A stretch of 14,017 nucleotides of DNA, taken from Bacteroidales bacterium (lineage in GTDB: Bacteria; Bacteroidota; Bacteroidia; Bacteroidales; UBA12077). Shown piece by piece: positions 1 to 6,913 of the stretch; the stretch's first letter is position 1, and each line of letters opens with the position of its first letter. The stretch is taken from assembly GCA_030643125.1 (NCBI GenBank), contig DAOWML010000021.1:1-14017 (forward strand). The letters are read 5' to 3'. Made by a program: the position numbers and the translations under genes. The notes beneath the pieces are model-generated. The model saw nothing but the letters and a program-made list of their open reading frames with translations, did not search any database and was not told the DNA's origin.

Positions 1-885
1 AATAATAAAAACGATGCTCATATAACCTAATAAAGGTAATAATTCTGAGTAAAATGCTAAGTCAATATTTGTAGCTAAACCCAACACCAATCCTAGGATT
101 GCGCCTATTACCGGGCCTAAATACGGTATTATATTAAAAAGCCCAACAACAAGGCCAATTACCAAAGCATCAGAAAAATCAATCCCGACAATTGTTAATC
201 CAATGGATACCAGCGTAATAATACCACTGATTTGTACAATTATTCCAATAAAATACCTTGTTAATAACTTTTTTACAGACATTAAAATATGCTCTGCTTT
301 TTCAAGATATTTATCAGGCACAAATAATAATATTCCATCATTTAACAAACCTCTATCTTTTAAAAAGAAAAATGTAATAAATGAAATAGCAAATGCTGCA
401 ATAAATATATTTCCAAAAATACCAGCGATAGAACCGAAAAAGTTTGATAAAACTGAAACGTTTAAAACGGACATAAACTTTTCTGTTAAATACTGATCCA
501 TCGATTGATTATTGTTAGAGTTTAAATTGTATTTAACAAATAAAGTTTCTATTTTATCTATTGGTTCCTGCAAATTACTCATGACGGACTCCGCGTCAAT
601 ACTAGAAAGTTCACTTGCCTGATTCGCAATTAAAGGAATAAATATTCTAAAAAATACAAGGATTAAAATCCATAAAAGAACTACAGTTAATAATGCAGAA
701 ATAACATTGGGAATTTTAAGTTTTTTATACTGTAATTTATTTAAAAATATAACAATCGGCCGTCCAATTAAAGTAAATACCGAAGAAATAAGAATATATG
801 CAACTATTGATTTAAAATACCATAAAATAAAGCCGGCAATGCCAACTCCAAGAACAATAAACAAATAGCGTAAATTCCTGTTCAT
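1..885 (-). CDS. AI-2E/PerM family transporter, partial (C-terminus off the left edge)
   Basis: Reading from ATG at 885 towards position 1 gives 295 uninterrupted codons with no stop, so the C-terminus lies outside the window (family members are usually about 340-370 residues). The protein is very hydrophobic. It has N-terminal membrane segments (LFIVLGVGIAGFILWYF and VISALLTVVLLWILILVFF), a soluble loop rich in Asn/Ser/Gln around residues 100-145, then more membrane segments. The segment FNIIPYLGPVIGAI near residue 255 matches the conserved region of the AI-2E/PerM family (formerly UPF0118). These are multispanning inner-membrane permeases. Some members export the autoinducer AI-2 and others act as Na+/H+ antiporters, so the substrate here cannot be assigned. 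The gene is divergent from the EamA transporter, with 128 bases between their starts. Confidence 0.85.
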   Translation of the reverse strand, partial: MNRNLRYLFIVLGVGIAGFILWYFKSIVAYILISSVFTLIGRPIVIFLNKLQYKKLKIPNVISALLTVVLLWILILVFFRIFIPLIANQASELSSIDAESVMSNLQEPIDKIETLFVKYNLNSNNNQSMDQYLTEKFMSVLNVSVLSNFFGSIAGIFGNIFIAAFAISFITFFFLKDRGLLNDGILLFVPDKYLEKAEHILMSVKKLLTRYFIGIIVQISGIITLVSIGLTIVGIDFSDALVIGLVVGLFNIIPYLGPVIGAILGLVLGLATNIDLAFYSELLPLLGYMSIVFII

Positions 886-1013
886 TATTAAACTTTAATT
901 AAAATTTAATATCTAATGCTTTGATCGGGTTTACAAAATCTGAACTAAAATAAGTTTTTTTCAGCGATAATAAAATATTGTTGGAAATATAAATTGGGAA
1001 AGAAGTATAAATT

Positions 1014-1955
1014 ATGTTGCAGTCACATTTAGGAGAGTATGCTGCTTTGCTAACAGCAGTATTCTGGACAATAACAGCCATAGCTTTTGAATCGGCAGGG
1101 AAAAAAGTGGGATCGTTGTCGACAAACCTTTTAAGATTGTTTATTGCTTTTATATTTATTGGTATTTACAGTCAGGTAACCCGCGGCTCATTTATACCAT
1201 TTGATGCTTCGGCTCATAATTGGATATGGTTGTCACTATCAGGTTTTGTAGGATTTGTAATTGGAGATCTTTTATTATTTGAAGCGTATGTTGTAATTGG
1301 ATCTCGCATTTCCATGTTAATCATGTCTCTTACACCTCCAATTACAGCTTTTTTTGGATGGCTTTTAATGGGCGAAATCCTAACACCTCAAAATTTACTG
1401 GGAATGTTTTTAACCATTCTTGGAATTATGATTGTGGTCCTGGATAGAAAATCAAAAAATCAAAATGCAGCAGAAAATCCTGTCCGGCAGGCAGGCAAGA
1501 ATAAGAATAAAATTAAACTTTCATATCCAATTTTAGGTATTTTACTTGCTTTTGGGGGTGCTGTTGGACAAGGAGCAGGACTGGTTTTAAGCAAATACGG
1601 AATGCAGGATTTTGATCCCTTTGCAGCAACACAAATTAGAGTAATTACCGGATTCGTTGGTTTTGCAATAATATTTATTTTTATGAAACGATGGAAAAAA
1701 GTTATTGAAGCCATTAAAAACCGGGATGCAATGACGCGATTAAGCATCGGTGCTTTCTTTGGACCATTCCTTGGAGTATCTTTTTCGTTGCTTTCGGTAA
1801 AGCACACTACAACAGGAGTTGCATCAACCATAATGGCTATTGTTCCAGTTCTAATTATACCTCCGGCCCTTATTTTTTTTAAAGAAAAAATTACTTTGAA
1901 AGAAGTAATAGGATCAATTATAGCAGTGGGCGGTGTTGCATTATTCTTTATATAA
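1014..1955 (+). CDS. EamA family (DMT superfamily) transporter
   Basis: The product has 313 residues and about ten predicted membrane helices arranged as two EamA repeats. Repeat 1 is roughly residues 8-143 (LLTAVFWTITAIAFESAGKK, then TPPITAFFGWLLMGEILTP). Repeat 2 is roughly 171-313 (LGILLAFGGAVGQGAGLVLSKYG, then IVPVLIIPPALIFFKEKITLKEVIG). The paired PP..A...W...GE / PP.LIF.KEK motifs are typical of drug/metabolite transporters, inner-membrane exporters of small metabolites. The substrate cannot be read from the sequence. The cytoplasmic linker between the repeats is polar (residues 145-168), and part of it (PVRQAGK, 156-162) is encoded by a GC-rich dispersed repeat. A lipoprotein gene follows after 25 bases, probably in the same transcript. 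The start at 1014 places the first helix directly after a short N-terminus, as is usual for the family. Confidence 0.88.
   Translation: MLQSHLGEYAALLTAVFWTITAIAFESAGKKVGSLSTNLLRLFIAFIFIGIYSQVTRGSFIPFDASAHNWIWLSLSGFVGFVIGDLLLFEAYVVIGSRISMLIMSLTPPITAFFGWLLMGEILTPQNLLGMFLTILGIMIVVLDRKSKNQNAAENPVRQAGKNKNKIKLSYPILGILLAFGGAVGQGAGLVLSKYGMQDFDPFAATQIRVITGFVGFAIIFIFMKRWKKVIEAIKNRDAMTRLSIGAFFGPFLGVSFSLLSVKHTTTGVASTIMAIVPVLIIPPALIFFKEKITLKEVIGSIIAVGGVALFFI
1479..1498. repeat. GC-rich dispersed repeat, copy 1 (inside the EamA gene)
   Basis: CCTGTCCGGCAGGCAGGCAA stands out as strongly GC-rich in an AT-rich gene. It is partly self-complementary (CCTG..CAGG). It shares the core CGGCAG(G/A)CAGGC with the copy at 4230-4250 and resembles the intergenic copy at 2619-2640. 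It falls in the hydrophilic linker between the two transporter halves and keeps the reading frame. I infer an inserted, tolerated repeat unit; no target-site duplication is obvious. Confidence 0.5.
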
Positions 1956-1980
1956 ATGTTTTTTCGTATTTTAGCTAAAT

Positions 1981-2475
1981 ATGAAAAAATATTTTACAAT
2001 TATTTTAATTATTAGCCTGTTTGGATGCTCTTCTCAAAAGTCAACTATTGAATATAAATCTATAAGTCAAAAAGAATTTTTACAAAATCCATTTGGTTTT
2101 AAAGAAAGCATAGAGAATTTTTCCAGTCTTACCAAGCCTAAGTTTAATACGAAAAAACTATTACGAAAAAATAAACACTATCCTGAAAAAACAGATACTA
2201 TCTATCAGCTTACTTATAAAAATTCGGAGATTTTCTTTTATAAAACACATCAAGGACAAGAATTTTTACTTGCCGGGAAAGTTGTAAACAAACAAATAGA
2301 ATTAAAGAATGGCATTCGGGTTGGAATAACTAAAGAAGAATTCACCAGCAGATTCTCAGATGATCTAAAATTTAAATCAGACAGCCTACAAATGATAGGC
2401 GAAGGAACAAAATACACCTTTATTTTCGATAAGGGAAAACTCTATAGAATTAATATTGATAATTATTTTGATTGA
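1981..2475 (+). CDS. hypothetical lipoprotein, small
   Basis: The product has 164 residues and starts with a lipoprotein signal peptide: MKK, then the hydrophobic YFTIILIISLFG, then Cys16 in an LFGC lipobox. It should therefore be cleaved by signal peptidase II and lipid-anchored. The mature part is polar and lysine-rich. A possible small domain lies near the C-terminus (residues about 110-160: NGIRVGITKEEFTSRF, then YTFIFDKGKLYRINI). This faintly recalls the 'G.t..eV....G' plus 'f.F.dGkL..I' layout of SmpA/BamE-like proteins, but the similarity is too weak to assign a family. The gene lies 25 bases after the EamA transporter and probably shares its transcript. I do not recognise it, and its function is unknown. 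Confidence 0.75.
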   Translation: MKKYFTIILIISLFGCSSQKSTIEYKSISQKEFLQNPFGFKESIENFSSLTKPKFNTKKLLRKNKHYPEKTDTIYQLTYKNSEIFFYKTHQGQEFLLAGKVVNKQIELKNGIRVGITKEEFTSRFSDDLKFKSDSLQMIGEGTKYTFIFDKGKLYRINIDNYFD

Positions 2476-2476
2476 C

Positions 2477-2496
2477 AGAGCTAAAAAAACGGCTCT
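2477..2496 (+). terminator. possible weak hairpin terminator after the lipoprotein gene
   Basis: AGAGCT, an 8-base loop of mostly A, then GGCTCT gives five Watson-Crick pairs plus one T-G pair, starting one base after the TGA stop. No run of T follows, so it is not a canonical Rho-independent terminator. Its position at the end of a plus-strand unit converging on psd supports a termination or RNA-stabilising role. Confidence 0.3.
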
Positions 2497-2618
2497 ATGT
2501 TTAATAAGGTTGGTAATGTTTATTTCGACATTAACCATTAATGTTATTTAGAAAAAACCACTCAATAAGCAACACACAATAATCAATAAAAAAGTAAAAA
2601 ATGAAAAAAATTGATTTA

Positions 2619-2640
2619 CCTGCCGGCCGACAAGGCAGGG
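2619..2640. repeat. GC-rich dispersed repeat, copy 2 (intergenic)
   Basis: A GC-rich block beginning CCTGCCGGCCGACAAGGCAG lies in the AT-rich spacer between two convergent genes, 19 bases past the restored psd stop. CCTGCC at the left end and GGCAGG at the right end are complementary, so it could fold as a small hairpin. It is related to the blocks at 1479-1498 and 4230-4250. The rest of the 2476-2658 spacer holds only an imperfect repeat (TGGTAATG near 2512 against CATTAACCA near 2530) and no gene. Confidence 0.5.
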
Positions 2641-2658
2641 AAGATAGATTTATTGACT

Positions 2659-3311
2659 TTACAATGTTGCGATAACAGTTTGCGTTCCCCTGGTTTTTTG
2701 GCCTAACTCAACATGAACTTTAGCATTAAGCGGTAAGAAAACATCCACACGCGACCCAAATCGAAAAACCCCAATTCTGAATTTTGTTTTACTTCGTTTC
2801 CTTCTTTGACATAAGAAATAATTCGCCGGGCAAGAATTCCGGCAATCTGTCTTACAAGAATTTGTCTTTTGTTCTTATCTTCTAAAACAACTGTTGTACG
2901 CTCGTTTTCGGTTGAAGCTTTTGGTAACCAGGCAACTAAAAACTTACCGGGATGATATTTGAAGTATTTTATAATTCCTGTTATAGGAAACCAATTTATG
3001 TGTATATCCCAAACTGACATAAATATGGATACTTGTATTCGTTTATCTTTAAAAAACTCATCTTCAGTGGTTTCTTCTATTACCATAACAGTGCCATCGG
3101 CAGGAGCATAAATAGTATTGCCATCTGTAATTAATGGTCTGTTTGGCTTACGGAAAAAACGAACAATAACTAGAAAAAATAAAAAAGATACTACGCCTAT
3201 CGCCCATGTTAACATTAGATAACTTGAGAAAAAACACACTAGTAGATTACTAGCTACTAACACAATAAAAACCAGAGCAACTGTTAGTCGTCCTTCTTTA
3301 TGTATAGTCAT
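2659..3311 (-). pseudogene. psd: phosphatidylserine decarboxylase proenzyme, frameshifted near the 3' end
   Basis: This gene encodes the small (PSD-A type) phosphatidylserine decarboxylase, which makes phosphatidylethanolamine from phosphatidylserine at the inner membrane. The N-terminus has two hydrophobic stretches (about residues 8-50). Family motifs follow: FFRKPNR (52-58), APADGTV (69-75), FMSVWDIHINWFPITG (97-112) and QIAGILARRI (155-164). After residue 183 the frame departs from the family and stops at 2703. One added base in the A5/C4 run at 2764-2772 restores RFGSRVDVFLPLNAKVHVELGQ to a stop at 2659, giving 217 residues. The restored Gly186-Ser187 is the self-cleavage and pyruvoyl site, so the sequence as given lacks the catalytic serine. 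The cause is either a real mutation or a homopolymer sequencing error. It is the last gene of the rsfS-ftsH-cdsA-psd unit, 18 bases after cdsA. Confidence 0.85.
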
Positions 3312-3329
3312 TTTTTAAAATATTAAAAT

Positions 3330-4142
3330 TTACTGTATAAACTGCAAATATACATAAAATAGCGGCAAGGTGAATAACACGGCATCAAATCTATCTAAAA
3401 CACCTCCATGTCCCGGTAAGATATTTCCGGAATCTTTTTCATCAATATTTCTTTTGAAAGATGATTCGACTAAATCGCCATAAGTACCAAAAACTGAAAT
3501 TATTACTGATAATACAGCCCAATGGAAAAAGCTCAATTCAGTATAAAAAATTGATATTACATAAGCTACACCTAAACCGGACAATGTTCCACCAATAAAA
3601 CCTTCCCATGATTTTTTAGGAGAAATTCTTTCGAACAAACGATGTTTGCCAAATGATACTCCAAAAACATAAGCTAAAGTATCAAAAGCCCATGTTAAAA
3701 AGAAGAAGCCAAGTAATAGATGTGAATTGTAATTTATTTCATCTGAAAATACAATGTAAATTGCAAAAGACAAAGGTATTGCGATATACAAAACACCTAA
3801 TAAAGTAAACCCAATATTTAAAAAAACATATTCCGACTTACGATAGAGTTCAATTATAAAAACACTTATTACTATCGGAATTATTACTAAAAATACCTGA
3901 GCACTTATCAAGTCATTTACAAAAAAATAATTGGCAGCAAAAACGGTTGTGCCAATTACTATTCCATAAACTTTTAAAGGATTAAACTTTTTCTTTTCGG
4001 CTAATGTATAAAACTCATACATTGCACCAATTATTATCAATTCGAATAATATAAAAAAGCTTATTTTTCCGAATGTTATTGCACCAACAACTACTAATAA
4101 TAATATTATCCCGGTTATAGTGCGTTGAACTAAATTATTCAA
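3330..4142 (-). CDS. cdsA: phosphatidate cytidylyltransferase (CDP-diglyceride synthase)
   Basis: CdsA converts phosphatidic acid and CTP to CDP-diacylglycerol, the branch-point precursor of all phospholipids, in the inner membrane. The product has 270 residues, a usual length, with about seven or eight hydrophobic helices. The family signature is complete at residues 228-253: SFKRNIDEKDSG, then PGHGGVLDRFD, which carries the Lys-Asp and Asp-Arg-Phe-Asp metal and substrate residues. A second conserved block, SPKKSWEGFIGG, is at 174-185. The gene sits 23 bases after ftsH and 18 bases before psd, so CDP-diacylglycerol and phosphatidylethanolamine synthesis are encoded side by side. The ATG at 4142 gives the normal start MNNLVQRTITGI. 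Confidence 0.96.
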   Translation of the reverse strand: MNNLVQRTITGIILLLVVVGAITFGKISFFILFELIIIGAMYEFYTLAEKKKFNPLKVYGIVIGTTVFAANYFFVNDLISAQVFLVIIPIVISVFIIELYRKSEYVFLNIGFTLLGVLYIAIPLSFAIYIVFSDEINYNSHLLLGFFFLTWAFDTLAYVFGVSFGKHRLFERISPKKSWEGFIGGTLSGLGVAYVISIFYTELSFFHWAVLSVIISVFGTYGDLVESSFKRNIDEKDSGNILPGHGGVLDRFDAVLFTLPLFYVYLQFIQ

Positions 4143-4165
4143 TTCTATAAATTTTATTCAAAATT

Positions 4166-6253
4166 TTACTTACCCTCTTTGTCTACAGGCTTTTTAGCTT
4201 TTGTTTTTCTTCCTGACGGACCTTCCTTATCGGCAGACAGGCGGGCAGTCTTATTATTTTTCTTTTTCTCTTCAAGTTCCTTTTTTACTTCAGCTTCTTT
4301 TTCATGCTGAGTTTTCCATGGTCGTTTACCAAAAATCTTTTCAAGGTCTTCGGCAAAAATAACCTCTTTTTCTAAAAGAATCTCCGCCAGCTTGGTTAAA
4401 CCGTCTTTGTGTTTTTTTAAGATTTCAAAAGAGCGCTTATATGCTTCTTCAATCAAATCCTTAACTTCTTTATCAATTAGTTCGGCAGTTTTTTCGCTAT
4501 AAGGCTTTGTAAATGTCATATCAGTTTGACCGGAAGAGTCGTAAAAACTAACATGTCCCACTTTTTCGCTCATTCCAAAATAAGCAATCATAGCATAAGC
4601 CTGCTTGGTTATTTTTTCCAAATCGTTCATTGCTCCTGTTGATATTTTCCCAAAAATTAACTCTTCTGAAACTCTTCCGCCAAGGGCAGCACACATTTCA
4701 TCCAATAACTGATCACGTGTTGTAATTTGTCTTTCTTCGGGTAAATACCAGGCAGCACCCAGCGAACGTCCGCGAGGAATGATGGTTACTTTTACAAGAG
4801 GATGAGCATATTCTAACAGCCAACTTACAGTGGCATGACCTGCTTCGTGAAATGCAATGGTTCGTTTTTCTTCTTTAGTAATAATTTTGGTTTTGCGCTC
4901 CATACCGCCAACTATCCTGTCAACTGCATCGAGAAAATCCTGGCGCTCAACAGTTTTCTTTTCTTTACGAGCTGCTATTAATGCCGATTCGTTACAAACA
5001 TTAGCAATATCAGCACCAGAAAATCCCGGAGTTTGTTTCGCGAGAAATTCAACATCAAGATTTGTTTTTATTTTAATCGGTTTTAAATGTACCTTGAAAA
5101 TATCTCTTCGTTCGTTAATATCCGGTAACTCAAGATGTATTTGACGATCGAAACGACCTGCCCTCATTAAAGCTTTATCAAGGATATCAGCACGGTTTGT
5201 AGCAGCCATAATAATTACACCAACATTATTGCTAAAACCATCCATTTCGGTTAATAATTGGTTTAATGTATTTTCACGTTCGTCGTTAGCTCCTAAATTT
5301 GGATTTCTTCCACGAGCACGGCCAATTGCATCAATTTCATCAATAAAAATGATACATGGAGCTTTTTCTTTTGCTTGCTTAAATAAATCGCGAACACGCG
5401 AAGCCCCGACACCAACAAACATTTCAACAAAATCAGAACCTGACATTGAAAAGAAAGGAACATTAGCTTCGCCGGCAACAGCTTTTGCCATTAATGTCTT
5501 ACCTGTTCCGGGAGGGCCAACCAGAAGAACTCCTTTTGGAATCTTAGCTCCAAGATCTGTGTATTTTTTTGGTGTTTTTAAAAAATCAACTATTTCGCGA
5601 ACTTCAACTTTGGCCTCTTCTAAACCGGCCACATCCTTAAAGTCAACTTTTATATCGCTTTCTTTATCGAAAAGCTGAGCTTTTGATTTACCAACACTAA
5701 ATATATTTCCTCCACCGGGGCCACCACCACCTTTCGACATTCTTTTAAATATAAAAAGCCATATAGCCAAAATAATAAATATTGGAAGTAACCATCCAAT
5801 AATATCACGCATATAATTAGGTTTCGATTTATAACTAATTTCTATATACTCCCCTCGTAAATAATCTTCTTGAGCTTCACTTATCCATCGTTCAAAATAT
5901 TCCATTGAACCAATGGTGAAGAAAAAATGTGGCCCATCTTCAGAAGAACGAGCAAATTTATTTTCGAGTAAGTCCTTATACCTTGCATCGGTTAACCGAT
6001 CTTTTTTAATATAAATATTTGCTCTTTCTTTGTTAACCACAACGATTTTTGCAACATCTCCGTTTTTAAGCATATTACGCTCAAACTCCTGCATTGAAAT
6101 TTCAGTTGGTTTTGGCGTAAAACTTAAAAGTTGCAATCCAATAAAGACTACTGCTATTAATCCATAAATCCAGTAAACATTAAATTTTGGTTTTGGCTTA
6201 TCTGAACCTGGCCTATTAGTTGGTTTTTTGCTATTTTGTTTATTATCAACCAT
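4166..6253 (-). CDS. ftsH: ATP-dependent zinc metalloprotease FtsH
   Basis: FtsH is a membrane-anchored hexameric AAA+ protease that degrades misassembled membrane proteins and regulatory proteins. The product has 695 residues. Visible are membrane helix 1 (about 27-45), an extracytoplasmic domain (about 50-148), membrane helix 2 (about 150-169) and a Gly-rich linker (174-183). The AAA module has Walker A GPPGTGKT (246-253), the pore loop FVE (275-277), Walker B IIFIDE (301-306), and ATNRADILDKALMRAGRFDR (351-370) with the arginine fingers. The peptidase domain has the zinc motif HEAGH (469-473) and a probable third ligand, Asp544. The C-terminal 45 residues are a charged Lys/Glu tail; residues 669-675 are encoded by a GC-rich dispersed repeat. 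The start lies 2 bases after the rsfS stop, suggesting translational coupling. Confidence 0.98.
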   Translation of the reverse strand: MVDNKQNSKKPTNRPGSDKPKPKFNVYWIYGLIAVVFIGLQLLSFTPKPTEISMQEFERNMLKNGDVAKIVVVNKERANIYIKKDRLTDARYKDLLENKFARSSEDGPHFFFTIGSMEYFERWISEAQEDYLRGEYIEISYKSKPNYMRDIIGWLLPIFIILAIWLFIFKRMSKGGGGPGGGNIFSVGKSKAQLFDKESDIKVDFKDVAGLEEAKVEVREIVDFLKTPKKYTDLGAKIPKGVLLVGPPGTGKTLMAKAVAGEANVPFFSMSGSDFVEMFVGVGASRVRDLFKQAKEKAPCIIFIDEIDAIGRARGRNPNLGANDERENTLNQLLTEMDGFSNNVGVIIMAATNRADILDKALMRAGRFDRQIHLELPDINERRDIFKVHLKPIKIKTNLDVEFLAKQTPGFSGADIANVCNESALIAARKEKKTVERQDFLDAVDRIVGGMERKTKIITKEEKRTIAFHEAGHATVSWLLEYAHPLVKVTIIPRGRSLGAAWYLPEERQITTRDQLLDEMCAALGGRVSEELIFGKISTGAMNDLEKITKQAYAMIAYFGMSEKVGHVSFYDSSGQTDMTFTKPYSEKTAELIDKEVKDLIEEAYKRSFEILKKHKDGLTKLAEILLEKEVIFAEDLEKIFGKRPWKTQHEKEAEVKKELEEKKKNNKTARLSADKEGPSGRKTKAKKPVDKEGK
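4230..4250. repeat. GC-rich dispersed repeat, copy 3 (inside the ftsH 3' end)
   Basis: The block CGGCAGACAGGCGGGCAGTC (from 4231) is GC-rich within AT-rich coding sequence. It matches 11 of 12 bases of the core CGGCAG(G/A)CAGGC seen at 1485-1496. It encodes part of TARLSAD in the disordered FtsH tail without breaking the frame. This part of FtsH is expected to be poorly conserved, which fits an insertion under weak constraint. Confidence 0.45.
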
Positions 6254-6255
6254 TA

Positions 6256-6654
6256 TTAAAATTCTCCATTATTTTTGGTGTCATCATATCGGGTAAGTTT
6301 TGCATCAGCCCACAGTTCTTCTAACTTATATAAGTCTCTGTATTCTTTTTGGAATACATGAACTACAACATCGCTATAATCAAGCAATACCCATGTTGCA
6401 TTGCTCAGGCCTTCTTTATGCCAAACTTTTTCACCTGTTTCTTCTCGTACTGTTTCTATAACTGAATCTGCCAAAGCTTCAACCTGAGTATTTGAATCAC
6501 CATGACAAATTATAAAATATTTACAAACCGAATTTTCTATTTTTGTTAAATCTAAACTTATAGGATCCTTCCCCTTTTTCTTTAATATACCTTCAATCAC
6601 TGCGCTAACTATTTCTTTTGTATTTAATTTAAGCTTGTTTTTTTGTTTAACCAT
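6256..6654 (-). CDS. rsfS: ribosome silencing factor RsfS
   Basis: RsfS (Iojap/YbeB/DUF143 family) binds ribosomal protein L14 on the 50S subunit and blocks subunit joining, lowering translation in stationary phase or starvation. The 132-residue product spans the whole family, with hallmarks KYFIICHGDSNTQVEALADSV (about 45-65) and WHKEGLSNATWVLLDYSDVVVHVFQKEYRDLYKLEELWADA (about 78-118). The first 20 residues are lysine-rich. It is the first gene of the minus-strand unit and its stop lies 2 bases before the ftsH start. A candidate -7 element, TACCTTTG, lies 17 bases upstream of the start. Confidence 0.95.
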   Translation of the reverse strand: MVKQKNKLKLNTKEIVSAVIEGILKKKGKDPISLDLTKIENSVCKYFIICHGDSNTQVEALADSVIETVREETGEKVWHKEGLSNATWVLLDYSDVVVHVFQKEYRDLYKLEELWADAKLTRYDDTKNNGEF

Positions 6655-6671
6655 TCAATCATTTTTTTTGG

Positions 6672-6679
6672 CAAAGGTA
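6672..6679 (-). promoter_or_regulatory. candidate -7 element of the rsfS-ftsH-cdsA-psd operon
   Basis: On the minus strand this reads TACCTTTG, a full match to the Bacteroidota -7 consensus TAnnTTTG. It lies 17 bases before the rsfS start, leaving a very short leader. The expected -33 TTTG is not clear; the nearest candidate is a TTTT 21 bases upstream. The element overlaps a small perfect inverted repeat, GGTAAT-GAA-ATTACC (6676-6690), that could be an operator. Confidence 0.4.
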
Positions 6680-6815
6680 ATGAAATTACCATTTATTTTT
6701 AAAACTCTGTTTATCTTCTGATTATTGTTTCCAAATTTTGTGTCTGAAAGTCTTCACTAATCAAAAATCATTCCTTTTAAACAGTTATAAGTAATGATTT
6801 GTTTAGACGGTAAAA

Positions 6816-6883
6816 TTGTCATTTTTTTAGGATTTATTGAACCATTTTTAAAGAAATTGTCATGATTTTTTAACTTTTGTCAT
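6816..6883. repeat. three direct repeats of TTGTCAT in the rsfS/birA divergent spacer
   Basis: TTGTCAT occurs at 6816-6822, 6857-6863 and 6877-6883, all on the plus strand, with start-to-start spacings of 41 and 20 bases. These are close to whole numbers of DNA helical turns. The first two copies share a longer context, AAATTGTCAT followed by a T-run. They lie 30-98 bases upstream of the biotin ligase start and could be protein binding sites for that gene, for rsfS, or for both. The region is AT-rich, so chance is not excluded. Confidence 0.3.
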
Positions 6884-6913
6884 ATTTCAAGATAACTTTA
6901 CAAAAAAATAGAA

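Noticed and set aside
203..496. Open reading frame of 97 codons on the plus strand
   Set aside because: Antisense to the continuous AI-2E family reading frame, which is open for 295 codons and has family motifs.
886..1013. Possible promoters between the AI-2E and EamA genes
   Set aside because: Only partial matches (TATATTTC on the minus strand, TATTGTTG on the plus strand) without a properly spaced -33 TTTG.
1460..1831. Open reading frame of 123 codons on the minus strand
   Set aside because: Antisense to the second EamA repeat; no family resemblance and no promoter.
2509..2537. Imperfect inverted repeat TGGTAATG / CATTAACCA in the spacer before psd
   Set aside because: It has a bulge, an AT-rich stem and no T-run, so it is too weak to call as a terminator.
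5229..5678. Open reading frame of 149 codons on the plus strand inside ftsH
   Set aside because: It is exactly antisense to the most conserved AAA part of FtsH, has no recognisable domain, and arises from codon bias of the real gene.
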